Assembly: GCF_001422045.1 (NCBI RefSeq)
Contig: NZ_LMLW01000010.1
Span: forward strand, 156,756 to 220,755
DNA length: 64,000 bases
Direction of reading: 5' to 3'
DNA from: Sphingomonas sp. Leaf242
GTDB taxonomy: Bacteria; Pseudomonadota; Alphaproteobacteria; Sphingomonadales; Sphingomonadaceae
Shown: piece by piece, positions 53,628 to 63,302 of the stretch
Layout: the number at the start of each line of letters is the position of its first letter
Position numbering within the stretch: position 1 is the first letter of the stretch
Notes under the pieces: model-generated
What the model saw: the letters and a program-made list of their open reading frames with translations, nothing else
Told to the model about the DNA's origin: nothing
The model's database searches: none
Made by a program: the position numbers and the translations under genes

Positions 53628-56042
53628 TTGAACACGGGATTGTTGACGGGCGTCGCCCTGGCCGCGCTGGCGATTGCCGCCCCCGCATTCGCGCAACAGG
53701 CGCCGGCGGCATCGCCGACCGATGCATCTCAGCCTGCGCCGGTTGCAGCTGCCGAGGCGCCGACTGCTGGCGCGCAGAATCAGCCGGGCGACATCGTCGT
53801 CACCGCGCAGAAGCGATCCGAGCGTCTCCAGGACGTGCCGGTCGCGGTGTCGGTGATCTCGGGCGATGCGATCAGCGCAAAAGGCGGCACCAACCTCGAA
53901 AGCGCGCAATATCTCGTGCCGACGCTCAATTTCCGGAAATCGGGCACCGCGATCAACCAGTCGCTGTTCCTGCGCGGGGTCGGCACCTCGACCTTCTCGA
54001 TCGCAGGCGAGCCGTCGATCTCCACGGTGGTCGACGGCGTGGTCTACAGCCGCGCCGGCGAAGCGTTCAGCGACCTGATCGACGTCGACCGGATCGAGGT
54101 GCTGCGCGGACCGCAGGGCACGCTGTTCGGCAAGAACACCAGCGCGGGCGTGATCAACATCGTCACCAAGCGGCCCGGCAACGACTTTGGCGGTTATGTC
54201 GAGGGCGGGTATTACAGCAACGGCAGCGAGTATCGCGTGCGCGGCGCGGTCGACCTGCCGATCTCGGGGACCATCAAGAGCCGGATCACGGGCTTTTACG
54301 GGCATTACGACGGCAACATCCGCAACCTCGCGCAGGGCAATGATCGCGTCAACGGCTACAAGCATTACGGCGTGCGCGGGATCGTAGTCGCCGATCCGAC
54401 ACCCGATCTGACGATCACGCTGATCGCGGACTATCGCCGGAGCAAGGACAATTGCTGCGCCGAGGTGATCGGCACCGTGCCCAACAACCTGTCCGCCACC
54501 GTCCTGCCGACGCCGCGAGGCGACAAGTCGCGGGTCATTAACCAGGATCTGGTCACGCGCTCGAACGAGAAGAGCTGGGGTGCTTCGGGCCAGGTCGACT
54601 GGACGCTCGGCAACCAGACGCTGACCTATATCGGTTCGTACCGCGAGTACGACAACGAGGAGATCCGCGATGGCGACTGGCTGCCGCGGGCCTATGTCGG
54701 GCTGAACCAGTTGCATGATTTCGGGCCGCAGGTGAGCAACACGCTGACGCAGGAACTGCGGCTGACATCGCCGTCGAACCAGGTCTTCAGTTATGTCCTG
54801 GGGGCCTATTATTCGCGTGCCGAGACCGAGCGGAATTTCACGCGCAACGACATCGCCTGCGCCGGGGCGACCTCGACCACCGTGCTGATCCCGTGTGGGA
54901 CGACCGGGACCGTGACGACGCGGCCGACCGGTACCGCGGACTTCGGTTCGGTGTTCAAGAACTTCGCGCTGTTCGGGCAGGGGACTCTGCGGCTCACCGA
55001 TCGCCTGCGGCTGATCGGCGGGATCCGCTACACCACCGATCAGCTCGACGTGTCGCATATCCGTCGCACGACGCTGACCGGCCCCGGCATCAACCCCAAT
55101 TTCGATCAGGGCGTCAACGACGCCTATGTCCGGCTGGTCGGGCAGGGCATCCGGCCGGACCTCGCCGCGACGCAGGCCGTCGCGTCCTCGAACGGCGTGC
55201 CGTTCACCGCCAAGACCACCAACGACAATTGGTCGGGCAAGGGCGGCGTGCAGTTCGACATCGTCCGGCAGTCGACCGCCTACGCCACCTATTCGCGCGG
55301 CTATAAGGGCCCGGCGTTCAACATCTTCTACAACCTGACCGCGACCGGCACCAACGTGATCGCGCCGGAGACCGCCGACAGCTACGAGCTTGGCCTGAAG
55401 AACACGCTGTTCGGCGGCAAGCTAGTCGTCAACCTCGCGGCGTTCTATGCGAAATATCATAATTTCCAGGCGAACAATCCCGACATCGTCGCGGGCGTGC
55501 TGGTAACGCGGTTCACCAATGCAGGCGAGATCTCGACGCGCGGCGGCGAACTCGACCTGGTGTTTCAGCCGGTCCGCGACCTCAGCTTCTCGGGTGGGCT
55601 CGCGTACACCGACGCGCATATCGACCAATTCAAGGTGCCGACCAACGGCGTGACGACGGGCGTGGTGCCGTCGGGCACGCCGCTCGGCTATGCGCCGAAA
55701 TGGAAGGGGTCGCTCGGCGCGGACTATCGCTATCGCACCGGCGGGCCGATCGACTTCGCGCTGGGGGCGCAGAGCAGCTACCAGTCAAAGCAGATCTCGC
55801 AGCTCGACGCGAGCGCCGCGATCCGCGACGCGACGACGATCAAGGGCTACGGCCTGGTCGACCTGTCGGCGGGGATCGTCCAGCGCGATGACCTGTTCCG
55901 CCTCACGTTCGCGGTCAAGAACGTGTTCGACACGAGCTTCGCCTCGGCGATCACGAGCGGCGGGCCAGGCGGCGCCTATCGCTACATCATCCCGCGCGAG
56001 GCGGATCGCTATTACGGGGTGACCGGCCGGATCAACTTCTGA
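53628..56042 (+). CDS. TonB-dependent receptor
   Basis: 804 aa. Signal peptide about 1-22 (cleavage AFAQQ), TonB-box-like GDIVVTAQKR, plug domain with VPVAVSVISGDAI, LRGPQGTLFGKNTSAGVINIV, then a 22-strand barrel ending in an aromatic/Phe residue (TGRINF). Outer-membrane uptake of a large or scarce substrate, probably a carbohydrate given the neighbours. Start TTG 53628 with GGGAG 8 nt upstream. No anti-sigma interaction domain at the N-terminus. Confidence 0.93.
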   Translation: MNTGLLTGVALAALAIAAPAFAQQAPAASPTDASQPAPVAAAEAPTAGAQNQPGDIVVTAQKRSERLQDVPVAVSVISGDAISAKGGTNLESAQYLVPTLNFRKSGTAINQSLFLRGVGTSTFSIAGEPSISTVVDGVVYSRAGEAFSDLIDVDRIEVLRGPQGTLFGKNTSAGVINIVTKRPGNDFGGYVEGGYYSNGSEYRVRGAVDLPISGTIKSRITGFYGHYDGNIRNLAQGNDRVNGYKHYGVRGIVVADPTPDLTITLIADYRRSKDNCCAEVIGTVPNNLSATVLPTPRGDKSRVINQDLVTRSNEKSWGASGQVDWTLGNQTLTYIGSYREYDNEEIRDGDWLPRAYVGLNQLHDFGPQVSNTLTQELRLTSPSNQVFSYVLGAYYSRAETERNFTRNDIACAGATSTTVLIPCGTTGTVTTRPTGTADFGSVFKNFALFGQGTLRLTDRLRLIGGIRYTTDQLDVSHIRRTTLTGPGINPNFDQGVNDAYVRLVGQGIRPDLAATQAVASSNGVPFTAKTTNDNWSGKGGVQFDIVRQSTAYATYSRGYKGPAFNIFYNLTATGTNVIAPETADSYELGLKNTLFGGKLVVNLAAFYAKYHNFQANNPDIVAGVLVTRFTNAGEISTRGGELDLVFQPVRDLSFSGGLAYTDAHIDQFKVPTNGVTTGVVPSGTPLGYAPKWKGSLGADYRYRTGGPIDFALGAQSSYQSKQISQLDASAAIRDATTIKGYGLVDLSAGIVQRDDLFRLTFAVKNVFDTSFASAITSGGPGGAYRYIIPREADRYYGVTGRINF

Positions 56043-56057
56043 CCATATGGTTGGACG

Positions 56058-57290
56058 TCAGTGGGCCATCGCCACGACGTCCGACCCGTCATCCGGTACC
56101 GCAACGATGGTCGGGATGATGAGCTGTACCAGTCCCAGCGCCAACAGGTAGGACACCGAGCAGACTCCAAGCAGCGGGCCATAGCCATAGCCCGCTGCGA
56201 GCGACACCGCGGCCAGTTGGATCAGCACGATCGACCACATGTTGCCGCAGAACGCCGCGATCCCGATCGTCGAACCGACCGCGCGCGCGGGGACGATATC
56301 GGTGGCGAGCGCGAAGACGTTGGTCGAAAACCCCTGATGCGCGAACAGCCCAAGGCCGAGCAGCAGCGCCGCCGACCAGGCATCGTCGACCACCAGCACC
56401 AATGTCACCGGCAGGACGAGCAGCGCGTAGAGCAGCATCGTGCCCTTGCGCGCGCGATCGACGCTCCAGCCGCGCGCCATCAGCCGCGTCGGTAGCCAGC
56501 CACCGGTCAGCGCCCCCGCCGCCGCCATTGCGTAGGCCAGCGCGACGGGGAGCCCGACGGTCCCTTGCGGCAGCCCGAACATCCGGTGGAACAGGTCGGG
56601 CAGCCAGGCGAGCATGAAGAACCAGACCTGGTCCGACAGCACTTTGGCGATCGCGATCGCGGCGGTTTCGCGGCGCTTGAACAGATCGGACCAGCGGATC
56701 GGCGCGGGGCGCACGCTGCTCTCGGCGACCGCGGGAATCCGCACCGCGAACCACACCACGACCCAGACGAGCCCAAGTGCACCGGCCGCGAGGAACGCTG
56801 CGCGCCAACCATAGGCGACGGCCAGCGCTGGGACGACCAGCGGGGTGATCACCGCGCCGATATTGGGCGCGGTGTTGCCGATGCCGAGCGCGATCGAGCG
56901 TTCGCGTTGCGTGAAATAGGTCGCGGCCGACTTGACCGCGGCGGGCGTGCCGATCGACTCTGCGCCGCCGAGCACGACGCGCGCGGCGATGAAGCCGCCA
57001 ACGCTGCTGACCACCGCGTGTGCCATCCCCGCAAGGCTCCACACCGCGACGCCGAGCGCGAACCCGAGCTTCAGCCCGACGCGGTCGATGAACCAGCCGG
57101 TGCCGAGAAACGCGACCGCCGCCGCGACCTGGAACGCCGACAGCATGTTGGCGTAATCCTGGTCCGACCAGTGGAATTCGGCCTCCAGCGTCGGCTTCAA
57201 CAGCGAGAGGATCTGGCGGTCGACATAGTTCAGCATGATCGCCACGAAGACGAGCGCGACGATGATCCAGCGCCGGCGATCGGTGGACAT
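56058..57290 (-). CDS. MFS transporter, anion:cation symporter (hexuronate-type) family
   Basis: 410 aa, 12 spans. The N-terminus RRRWIIVALVFVAIMLNYVD RQILSLLKP is typical of the ACS family (ExuT-like hexuronate or galactonate carriers), as is ESIGTPAAVKSAATYF. ATG 57290 has AGGAGAG upstream. It faces the TonB receptor end to end and follows the LacI gene on the same strand. Likely imports a sugar acid. Confidence 0.88.
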   Translation of the reverse strand: MSTDRRRWIIVALVFVAIMLNYVDRQILSLLKPTLEAEFHWSDQDYANMLSAFQVAAAVAFLGTGWFIDRVGLKLGFALGVAVWSLAGMAHAVVSSVGGFIAARVVLGGAESIGTPAAVKSAATYFTQRERSIALGIGNTAPNIGAVITPLVVPALAVAYGWRAAFLAAGALGLVWVVVWFAVRIPAVAESSVRPAPIRWSDLFKRRETAAIAIAKVLSDQVWFFMLAWLPDLFHRMFGLPQGTVGLPVALAYAMAAAGALTGGWLPTRLMARGWSVDRARKGTMLLYALLVLPVTLVLVVDDAWSAALLLGLGLFAHQGFSTNVFALATDIVPARAVGSTIGIAAFCGNMWSIVLIQLAAVSLAAGYGYGPLLGVCSVSYLLALGLVQLIIPTIVAVPDDGSDVVAMAH

Positions 57291-57314
57291 AGGCTCTCCT
57301 GGTTTCAACGGTCC

Positions 57315-57326
57315 GATAGCGGTGTC
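57315..57326 (-). promoter_or_regulatory. Candidate LacI-family operator
   Basis: GATAGCGGTGTC, an imperfect dyad with a central CG step, 25 nt before the MFS start. LacI-family operators have this form. The adjacent lacI-type gene makes it a natural target. Half-sites agree at 4 of 6 positions. Confidence 0.35.
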
Positions 57327-57433
57327 ACAGCTCGTTCGATCGCGCTCGACCCTTGTCGCATGCGCCCTCATGCCGCCCCCGGCGTCAGTCCGCAACGTCG
57401 CCCGGCATGCGAAGCGCCCCCGCGGCTGATCGG

Positions 57434-58423
57434 TCAGGTCGAGGCGCGGACTACGAGCGCGTGCGCGACCTCGCGGAGTTCGTCGGGTGCGGCACGGCTC
57501 AGCAGCAGGTCCGCTGCCTGCCAGGCGAGGTCGCGCACCGGTTGGCGGACCGTCGTCAGCGGAGGCCAGACATAGCTCGCCAGCGCATCGTCGCCGAACC
57601 CCGCGATCGCGATGTCGGTGGGAATGCGCAGGCCACGGCGATGCGCGACCATCAGCGCACCCGCTGCCATCTCGTCCGAGCCCGCGAAAATCGCGGTCGG
57701 CGGGGAGGGGAGTGTGAGCAACACTTCCGCGGCCTCCGCGCCGCTGGCGAAGTCGTAGCGCCCCTCGACGATCAGTTCGGTTTCGGGCACGATGCCGACC
57801 GCCAGCAGCGCGGCTTCGTAGCCGGCACGCCGTTGCGCACTCGTCGCATAGTCGCGGGGGCCGGCGATATGCGCGATCCGGCGGTGACCACGCTCGAGCA
57901 GATGCGCGGTCAGTTCTTTCGCGGCGGTTACGTTGTCGATGAACGTCGCCGGCGCGAGGCCCGCCCGCGTTCCGGGCGACACGCGGACGAAGGGGATCGC
58001 GCGCGCGGCGAGCAGCGCCAGCACGTCGTCGTTATCCGACAGCGGCGGCGTTAGGATGATCCCGTCGGGGCCGCTGGTGGCGATCAGCGCGTCGAGATCG
58101 GCGAGCAGACGCGGCGAGCCCCGGTCGTAGGGCTGGGTGAGGACGCGGACGCCATCGACTTCGCACCGGTCGCGGATACCCTGCTGCATCGCATAGACAT
58201 AGGCAGGGCTGGGGTTGTCGCAGACCAGCGCGACCTGGAAGGACCGATTGCCGGCGAGCGTCCGCGCGGCGAAACTGGGGCGGAAGTTCAGGTCCGCGAC
58301 CGCACGCTCGACTTTCTCGCGGGTTTCGGCGCCGACATAGCGTTCCTTGTTGAGGACGCGGCTGACGGTCTTGATCGAGGTTCCGCTGGCGGTGGCGACG
58401 TCGCGTATCGTGACCCGTTTCAC
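57434..58423 (-). CDS. LacI-family transcriptional regulator
   Basis: 329 aa. N-terminal LacI helix-turn-helix VTIRDVATASGTSIKTVSRV with the hinge LNFRPSFAARTLAGNRS, then a periplasmic-binding-protein-like effector domain (VALVCDNPSPAYVYAMQQGI, FIDNVTAAKELTAHLLERGH, TAIFAGSDEMAAGALMVAHR, TTVRQPV). GTG 58423 is chosen because the family starts near VKRVTIRD; TTG 58480 would add 19 residues. It likely controls the MFS and possibly the TonB receptor. Confidence 0.9.
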   Translation of the reverse strand: MKRVTIRDVATASGTSIKTVSRVLNKERYVGAETREKVERAVADLNFRPSFAARTLAGNRSFQVALVCDNPSPAYVYAMQQGIRDRCEVDGVRVLTQPYDRGSPRLLADLDALIATSGPDGIILTPPLSDNDDVLALLAARAIPFVRVSPGTRAGLAPATFIDNVTAAKELTAHLLERGHRRIAHIAGPRDYATSAQRRAGYEAALLAVGIVPETELIVEGRYDFASGAEAAEVLLTLPSPPTAIFAGSDEMAAGALMVAHRRGLRIPTDIAIAGFGDDALASYVWPPLTTVRQPVRDLAWQAADLLLSRAAPDELREVAHALVVRAST

Positions 58424-58553
58424 CGAGAATGCTGTCCGTGCGTCATGGCATTGTTTCGCATCGGCGACTGCGTTGGGCAATGGGTTAGGTTGTCGTTTTC
58501 GCCGGGATTCGAGCGGGTGGAGATGCCGCTGGCCTCGCCCCGGTAGATACGGG

Positions 58554-58664
58554 CTCCCCTCCCTGGAAGGGAGGGGCTGCGGGTGGGTAGGCCCGCTTGT
58601 GCCGCAAACGTTCGATAATGCGGAAGCCGACCCACCCCCGACCCCTCCCTTTCAGGGAGGGGGG
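58554..58664. repeat. Long palindromic intergenic repeat (CTCCCTGGAAGGGAGGGG type)
   Basis: Left arm CCCCTCCCTGGAAGGGAGGG + GCTGCGGGTGGGTAGGC; right arm CCGACCCACCCCCGACCCCT + CCCTTTCAGGGAGGGG. Lies in the tandem gap between the pentonate dehydratase end and the lacI start on the minus strand. Confidence 0.75.
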
Positions 58665-58680
58665 AAGTGATCGAGCGCGA

Positions 58681-60483
58681 TCAGTGGTTGTCGCGGGGGA
58701 GGCCCATGGTCTGCGCGATGCGCTGGTACTTCTCGGCGCCTTCGAGGATCGCGCCGGTCTGCAGCTGGCCGACGGTGGCGCGCTGGATTTCCTGCCACGG
58801 GGTCTGCGAGCCGGGATAGGCATAGCCGCCCGCCGCGGTCAGCGTCCGACGGCGTTCGGCGAGTTCGTCGGCCGAGATCAGGACGTCGGCGGTGCCCTTG
58901 CCGAGATCGATGCGGACGCGGTCGCCGGTGCGGATCAGCGCGAGCCCGCCCATCGCCGCGGCTTCAGGGCTGGCGTTGAGGATCGATGGCGATCCCGACG
59001 TGCCCGATTGGCGCCCGTCGCCGATGCACGGCAGCGCATGGACTCCTTCGCGGATCAGATACGCGGGCGGTCGCATGTTGACGACTTCGGCGGCACCCGG
59101 ATAGCCGATCGGGCCCGCGCCGCGCATGAACAGCAACGTGTCGGTGGTGATCCCGAGCGAGGGATCGTCGATCCGGTGGTGATAATCCTCCGGCCCGTCG
59201 AACACGACCGCGGGACCTTCGAACGCCTCGGGATCGGCGGAGTTCGAAAGGTAGCGCGCGCGGAATTCGGGCGAGATCACGCTGGTCTTCATGATCGCGC
59301 TGTCGAACAGATTGCCGCGCAGCACGATGAAGCCCGCGTCCTGGAGTAGCGGCGTCGCGAACGGGCGGATGACGCGCTCGTCCTCGATCGTCGCGTCGCG
59401 GCAATTGTCGCCCATCGTCTTGCCGTTGGCGGTCATCGCGTCTTCGTGGATCAGGCCCTGCTTCATCAGCTCGGCCACCACTGCGGGCACGCCGCCGGCA
59501 TGATAATAATCCTCGCCGAGATATTCGCCGGCGGGCTGGAGGTTGACCATCAGCGGCACCTTGTGGCCGTGCGTCTGCCAGTCGTCGATCGGCAGGTCGA
59601 CGCCGATATGGCGCGCGATCGCGGCCAGATGGATCGGTGCGTTGGTCGAGCCGCCGATCGCGGAATTGACGACGATCGCGTTGTGGAACGCCTCCTTGGT
59701 CAGGATGTCGGACGGCTTCAGATCCTCCGAAACCATGTCGACGATCCGCTTGCCGGTGCGATACGCGACCTCCTGGCGATCACGGTACGGTGCAGGGATC
59801 GCGGCCGAACCGGGCAGCTGCATGCCGAGCGCCTCGGCGAGCGAATTCATCGTCGTCGCGGTGCCCATCGTGTTGCAATAGCCGGTCGATGGCGCCGACG
59901 AGGCGACGAGCTTGATGAAGCCCTCATCGTCGATCGCGCCGGTCGCGAGCAGTTCGCGCGCCTTCCACACGATCGTCCCCGAGCCGGTCCGCTCGCCCTT
60001 GTGCCAGCCGTTGAGCATCGGCCCCACCGACAGCGCGATCGCCGGGATGTTGACTGTCGCCGCGGCCATCAGGCACGCCGGCGTGGTCTTGTCGCAGCCG
60101 ATCGTCAGCACGACGCCGTCGAGCGGATAGCCGTAGAGCACTTCGACCAGCGCTAGGTACGCGAGGTTGCGGTCGAGACCGGCGGTCGGGCGCTTGCCGG
60201 TTTCCTGGATCGGGTGGACCGGGAATTCGAGCGCGATCCCGCCGGCTTCACGGATGCCCTCGCGCAGGCGTTCGGCGAGCACGAGATGGTGGCGATTGCA
60301 CGGCGACAGGTCACTGCCGGTCTGCGCGATGCCGATGATCGGCTTGCCCGAACGCAGTTCCTCCAGGCTAAGCCCGAAGTTCAGATAGCGCTCCAGATAG
60401 AGCGCGGTCATGTCGATGTTCTCGGGGTTGTCGAACCACGCACGGCTCCGGAGCTTCTGGAGAGGGTTGGGCATGTCGGTCAT
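58681..60483 (-). CDS. Pentonate (D-xylonate / L-arabonate) dehydratase, IlvD/Edd family
   Basis: 600 aa. Closest in sequence to Caulobacter D-xylonate dehydratase Xyl[89 protein letters not shown] and the PRDNH C-terminus. Cysteines in SPCNR, GCDK and GYCNT serve the Fe-S cluster. L-arabonate and D-xylonate dehydratases are hard to separate by eye. It follows the epimerase gene by 24 nt. Start ATG 60483 or ATG 60474. Confidence 0.9.
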   Translation of the reverse strand: MTDMPNPLQKLRSRAWFDNPENIDMTALYLERYLNFGLSLEELRSGKPIIGIAQTGSDLSPCNRHHLVLAERLREGIREAGGIALEFPVHPIQETGKRPTAGLDRNLAYLALVEVLYGYPLDGVVLTIGCDKTTPACLMAAATVNIPAIALSVGPMLNGWHKGERTGSGTIVWKARELLATGAIDDEGFIKLVASSAPSTGYCNTMGTATTMNSLAEALGMQLPGSAAIPAPYRDRQEVAYRTGKRIVDMVSEDLKPSDILTKEAFHNAIVVNSAIGGSTNAPIHLAAIARHIGVDLPIDDWQTHGHKVPLMVNLQPAGEYLGEDYYHAGGVPAVVAELMKQGLIHEDAMTANGKTMGDNCRDATIEDERVIRPFATPLLQDAGFIVLRGNLFDSAIMKTSVISPEFRARYLSNSADPEAFEGPAVVFDGPEDYHHRIDDPSLGITTDTLLFMRGAGPIGYPGAAEVVNMRPPAYLIREGVHALPCIGDGRQSGTSGSPSILNASPEAAAMGGLALIRTGDRVRIDLGKGTADVLISADELAERRRTLTAAGGYAYPGSQTPWQEIQRATVGQLQTGAILEGAEKYQRIAQTMGLPRDNH

Positions 60484-60507
60484 CGGGGGCTTTCTGGAGA
60501 TCGGGTG

Positions 60508-61653
60508 TCAGCGGGCGACGGAAAGGCGGTAGATCATCGCGTGGTGATACGGCTTGCCCGGATCGACGCGCGCGGAGACGAAGTTCGGTTTGTTCGGGGC
60601 ATCAGGGAATTTCTGCGGTTCGAGCGCGATCCCATCACCCATCCGGTAGAGATGGCCGTGCTTGCCGACGAACGTCCCGTCAAGGAAATTGCCGGTGTAG
60701 AACTGCACGCCGGGCTCGGTGGTGAGCACTTCGAGAACGCGACCCGACGCCGGATCCTCGAGCCGCGCGGCCAGTTCCGGCTTGGCGGTCAGGCCCTTGT
60801 CGAGCGCGAAATTGTGATCGTAGCCATGCCCGTAGCGGATCTGCTGGTCGCGGCCGTCGCGGATACCGTCGCCGACGATGCGGCCGGCGCGGAAGTCGAA
60901 CACCGTGCCGTCGACGGGTTGCAGGACGCCGGTCGGGATCAGCTTGTCGTCGACCGGGGTGATTGCCTTGGCGGGGATCGTCAGGCGGTGGCCGTAAGTG
61001 CCGATCCGCGAGCCTTCGCCGCCGAGATCGAAGATCCCGTGGTTGGTCATGTTGACGATCGTCGGCTTGTCGGTCTTCGCGTCATAGGCGATGCCGAGGT
61101 TGCCGGCTTCGTCGAGCGTGTAGGTGACGGTGACGTCGAGGTTGCCCGGATAGCCGGAGTCGCCATCCGGGCTGCGATAGCCGAGCACCAGGGTCGCGGT
61201 CGGGCCGCTCTTCAGCGAGAGTACTTTCCATGCGACCTTGTCGAACCCCTTGCCGCCCCCGTGCAGCGAGTTGACCTTGTCGTTGAGCGGCAATTGATAG
61301 GCTTTGCCGTCGAGCGTGAAGCGGCCGCCGGCGATGCGGTTGGCGAAACGGCCGACGGTCACGCCGAAGAAATTGGGATGGTCGACATAGGAGGCGAGGT
61401 CGTCATAGCCGAGCATCACGTCGGCGATCTTACCGTTGCGGTCCGGGCCCATCAGCGATTGAAGCGTCGCGCCGTAGGACAGGACGCGCGCCGAGACGCC
61501 GTGCGCGTTGCTGAGCGTGATCGCCTCTATCGCGGTGCCGTCCTGCAGCGTGCCCGCGGGCGAACGCTTCGCCTCCGCGGCGAACGCGGCCTGTGTCGGC
61601 ATAATCGCCAGTAACGTCGCCACGATGATCCCCGTCGTCCCCAATGCGCGCAT
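60508..61653 (-). CDS. Aldose 1-epimerase (periplasmic mutarotase)
   Basis: 381 aa. Signal peptide MRALGTTGIIVATLLAIMPT with a cleavage near AFAAE, so exported. The GalM fold shows SYGATLQSLMGPDRNGKIAD, FFGVTVGRFANRIAGG, NMTNHGIFDLGG, YGHGYDHNFAL (catalytic His) and TTEPGVQFYTGNFLDG with the catalytic Glu region. ATG 61653 is preferred; ATG 61665 lacks a ribosome site. It interconverts sugar anomers before uptake or oxidation. Co-transcribed with the dehydratase. Confidence 0.92.
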   Translation of the reverse strand: MRALGTTGIIVATLLAIMPTQAAFAAEAKRSPAGTLQDGTAIEAITLSNAHGVSARVLSYGATLQSLMGPDRNGKIADVMLGYDDLASYVDHPNFFGVTVGRFANRIAGGRFTLDGKAYQLPLNDKVNSLHGGGKGFDKVAWKVLSLKSGPTATLVLGYRSPDGDSGYPGNLDVTVTYTLDEAGNLGIAYDAKTDKPTIVNMTNHGIFDLGGEGSRIGTYGHRLTIPAKAITPVDDKLIPTGVLQPVDGTVFDFRAGRIVGDGIRDGRDQQIRYGHGYDHNFALDKGLTAKPELAARLEDPASGRVLEVLTTEPGVQFYTGNFLDGTFVGKHGHLYRMGDGIALEPQKFPDAPNKPNFVSARVDPGKPYHHAMIYRLSVAR

Positions 61654-61703
61654 TTCGGTTCCCATCCTTAATCGTCCGACGCCGTTGACGCGCCTTGTCG
61701 GGG

Positions 61704-61722
61704 TATATAGTCCGACAATATA
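61704..61722. promoter_or_regulatory. Operator-like dyad between the epimerase and FucP-type genes
   Basis: TATATAGTC-C-GACAATATA, a 19-bp dyad with 8 of 9 complementary half-site positions. The core fits GntR/FadR-type sites (TnGTCnGACnA). The core ATAGTCCGACA recurs in reverse at 63161-63171. A shorter GTCCGAC lies at 61674-61680. It sits between divergent starts. Confidence 0.6.
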
Positions 61723-61790
61723 TTTCTGAGCAAGCCATGCGGTAAAAGACTGTCGATCGGTCGCCGACATGGCACGGAGGATGGACGATC

Positions 61791-63113
61791 ATGGCGATGC
61801 CGATACAGCCTACACAGACGACACGACCCCTGAGTCAGGGGGCGCAGGGCGCGGGGCCGAGTTATCGCTCGGCGCTGACGTTGCTCGCCAGCCTGTTCTT
61901 CATGTGGGGCTTCATCACGGTCATCAACAACACGCTGCTGCCGCACCTGCGCAGTGTGTTCGACCTGAGTTATACGCAGACGACGCTGATCGAGAGCGTC
62001 TGGTTCATCGCCTATTTCTTCGCGTCGATCCCGTCGGCCAAGCTGATCGAGCGGATCGGGTATCAGAAGTCGATGGTGTTCGGCCTTGCGCTGATGGCGG
62101 GCGGTGCGCTGTTGATGGTGCCGGCCGCGCGGATCCCGTCCTACGGCGTTACGCTGGTGGCGTTGTTCATCATCGCCAGCGGGATCACGCTGCTGCAGGT
62201 CGCCGCGAACCCGTATGTCGCGGTCGTCGGTCCGCCCGAGACCGCGTCGTCGCGGTTGAACCTGGTCCAGGCGTTCAACTCGGCGGGTGCGACGCTCGCG
62301 CCGCTGTTCGGTGGCTATCTTATCCTTGGCCGTTCGACCTCGGGCACCGCTGCGGCAGGATCGACCGCGACGCTGACCGCCGCCGAGCGACTCGCGGATG
62401 CGCAGTCGGTGGTGTTGCCGTATCTGATCGTCGCCGGCGTCCTCGTCGTGCTCGCGGTGGTGATCGCGCGGTTCCCGTTGCCGGCGATGGGAGCGTCGAC
62501 GCAGCGCTCCGCCAAGGAGGCGCGCAAGGGTCTGTCGCTCTGGTCGCACCGCAACCTGGTGTTCGGCATTCCCGCGATCTTCATCTACCTGATCGCCGAG
62601 ATCGGCGTCGCCAACCTGTTCATCAACTTCGTCAGCCAGCCGCAGATCGGCAACCTCAGCCACGAACAGGCGTCGCATTACCTGTTCATCCTGTGGGGCG
62701 GGATGATGGTGGGTCGACTCGTCGGCAGCTATGTCATGCGTACCGTGCCCGCCGAACGCGTGCTCGCGATCGCCAGCATCGGCGCGTGCGTCGTCATGCT
62801 GATCGCCACCTTCACCACCGGCCATGTCGCGATGTGGGCGCTGATCTCGGTCGGCCTGTTCCATTCGATCATGTTCCCGACGATCTTCACGCTCGGCATC
62901 AAGGGTCTTGGGCCGCTGACCGAGGAGGGCTCGGGACTGCTGATCATGGCAATCGCCGGTGGGGCGCTGGTGATCGTGCAGGGCTGGCTGGCGGACAATT
63001 ACGGCCTGCAGTCGTCGTTCCTGCTGACCGCGGCGTGCGAACTCTATGTGTTGTTCTACGCGGTGTGGGGATCGAAGGTGACCGATCCGCTGCCCGATCA
63101 GACCGTCGCATAA
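61791..63113 (+). CDS. FucP/GluP-type sugar:proton symporter (MFS)
   Basis: 440 aa, 12 spans. ASLFFMWGFITVINNTLLPH, GYQKSMVFGLALMAGGALLM, ITLLQVAANPYVAVVGPPET and ASSRLNLVQAFNSAGATLAP are the signature of the fucose/glucose-galactose FGHS family. Likely imports the pentose or hexose used by the neighbouring pathway. ATG 61791 with GGAGG 11 nt upstream. Followed by the XylX-like gene. Confidence 0.92.
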   Translation: MAMPIQPTQTTRPLSQGAQGAGPSYRSALTLLASLFFMWGFITVINNTLLPHLRSVFDLSYTQTTLIESVWFIAYFFASIPSAKLIERIGYQKSMVFGLALMAGGALLMVPAARIPSYGVTLVALFIIASGITLLQVAANPYVAVVGPPETASSRLNLVQAFNSAGATLAPLFGGYLILGRSTSGTAAAGSTATLTAAERLADAQSVVLPYLIVAGVLVVLAVVIARFPLPAMGASTQRSAKEARKGLSLWSHRNLVFGIPAIFIYLIAEIGVANLFINFVSQPQIGNLSHEQASHYLFILWGGMMVGRLVGSYVMRTVPAERVLAIASIGACVVMLIATFTTGHVAMWALISVGLFHSIMFPTIFTLGIKGLGPLTEEGSGLLIMAIAGGALVIVQGWLADNYGLQSSFLLTAACELYVLFYAVWGSKVTDPLPDQTVA

Positions 63114-63160
63114 TCGGGCGCATGACGACGCGGGCAGGGGGTAACCTTTGGTCGCTGTCA

Positions 63161-63171
63161 TGTCGGACTAT
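63161..63171 (-). promoter_or_regulatory. Second copy of the GTCCGAC operator core
   Basis: The minus strand reads ATAGTCCGACA, identical to the core at 61708-61718. It lies 132 nt before the XylX-like start, suggesting one regulator for both transcripts. Confidence 0.5.
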
Positions 63172-63302
63172 TCTGCTGGATGCACTTATACGATATATAC
63201 GCCTCGATCGCGCTTCCGGCTGGTCGAGGCGTTGGTGTATCTGGCGACGAAATCGCGCCCTGGGTCGGTGCAGTCCGTCACCGCCGGGTCCGTTAGGAGA
63301 GA

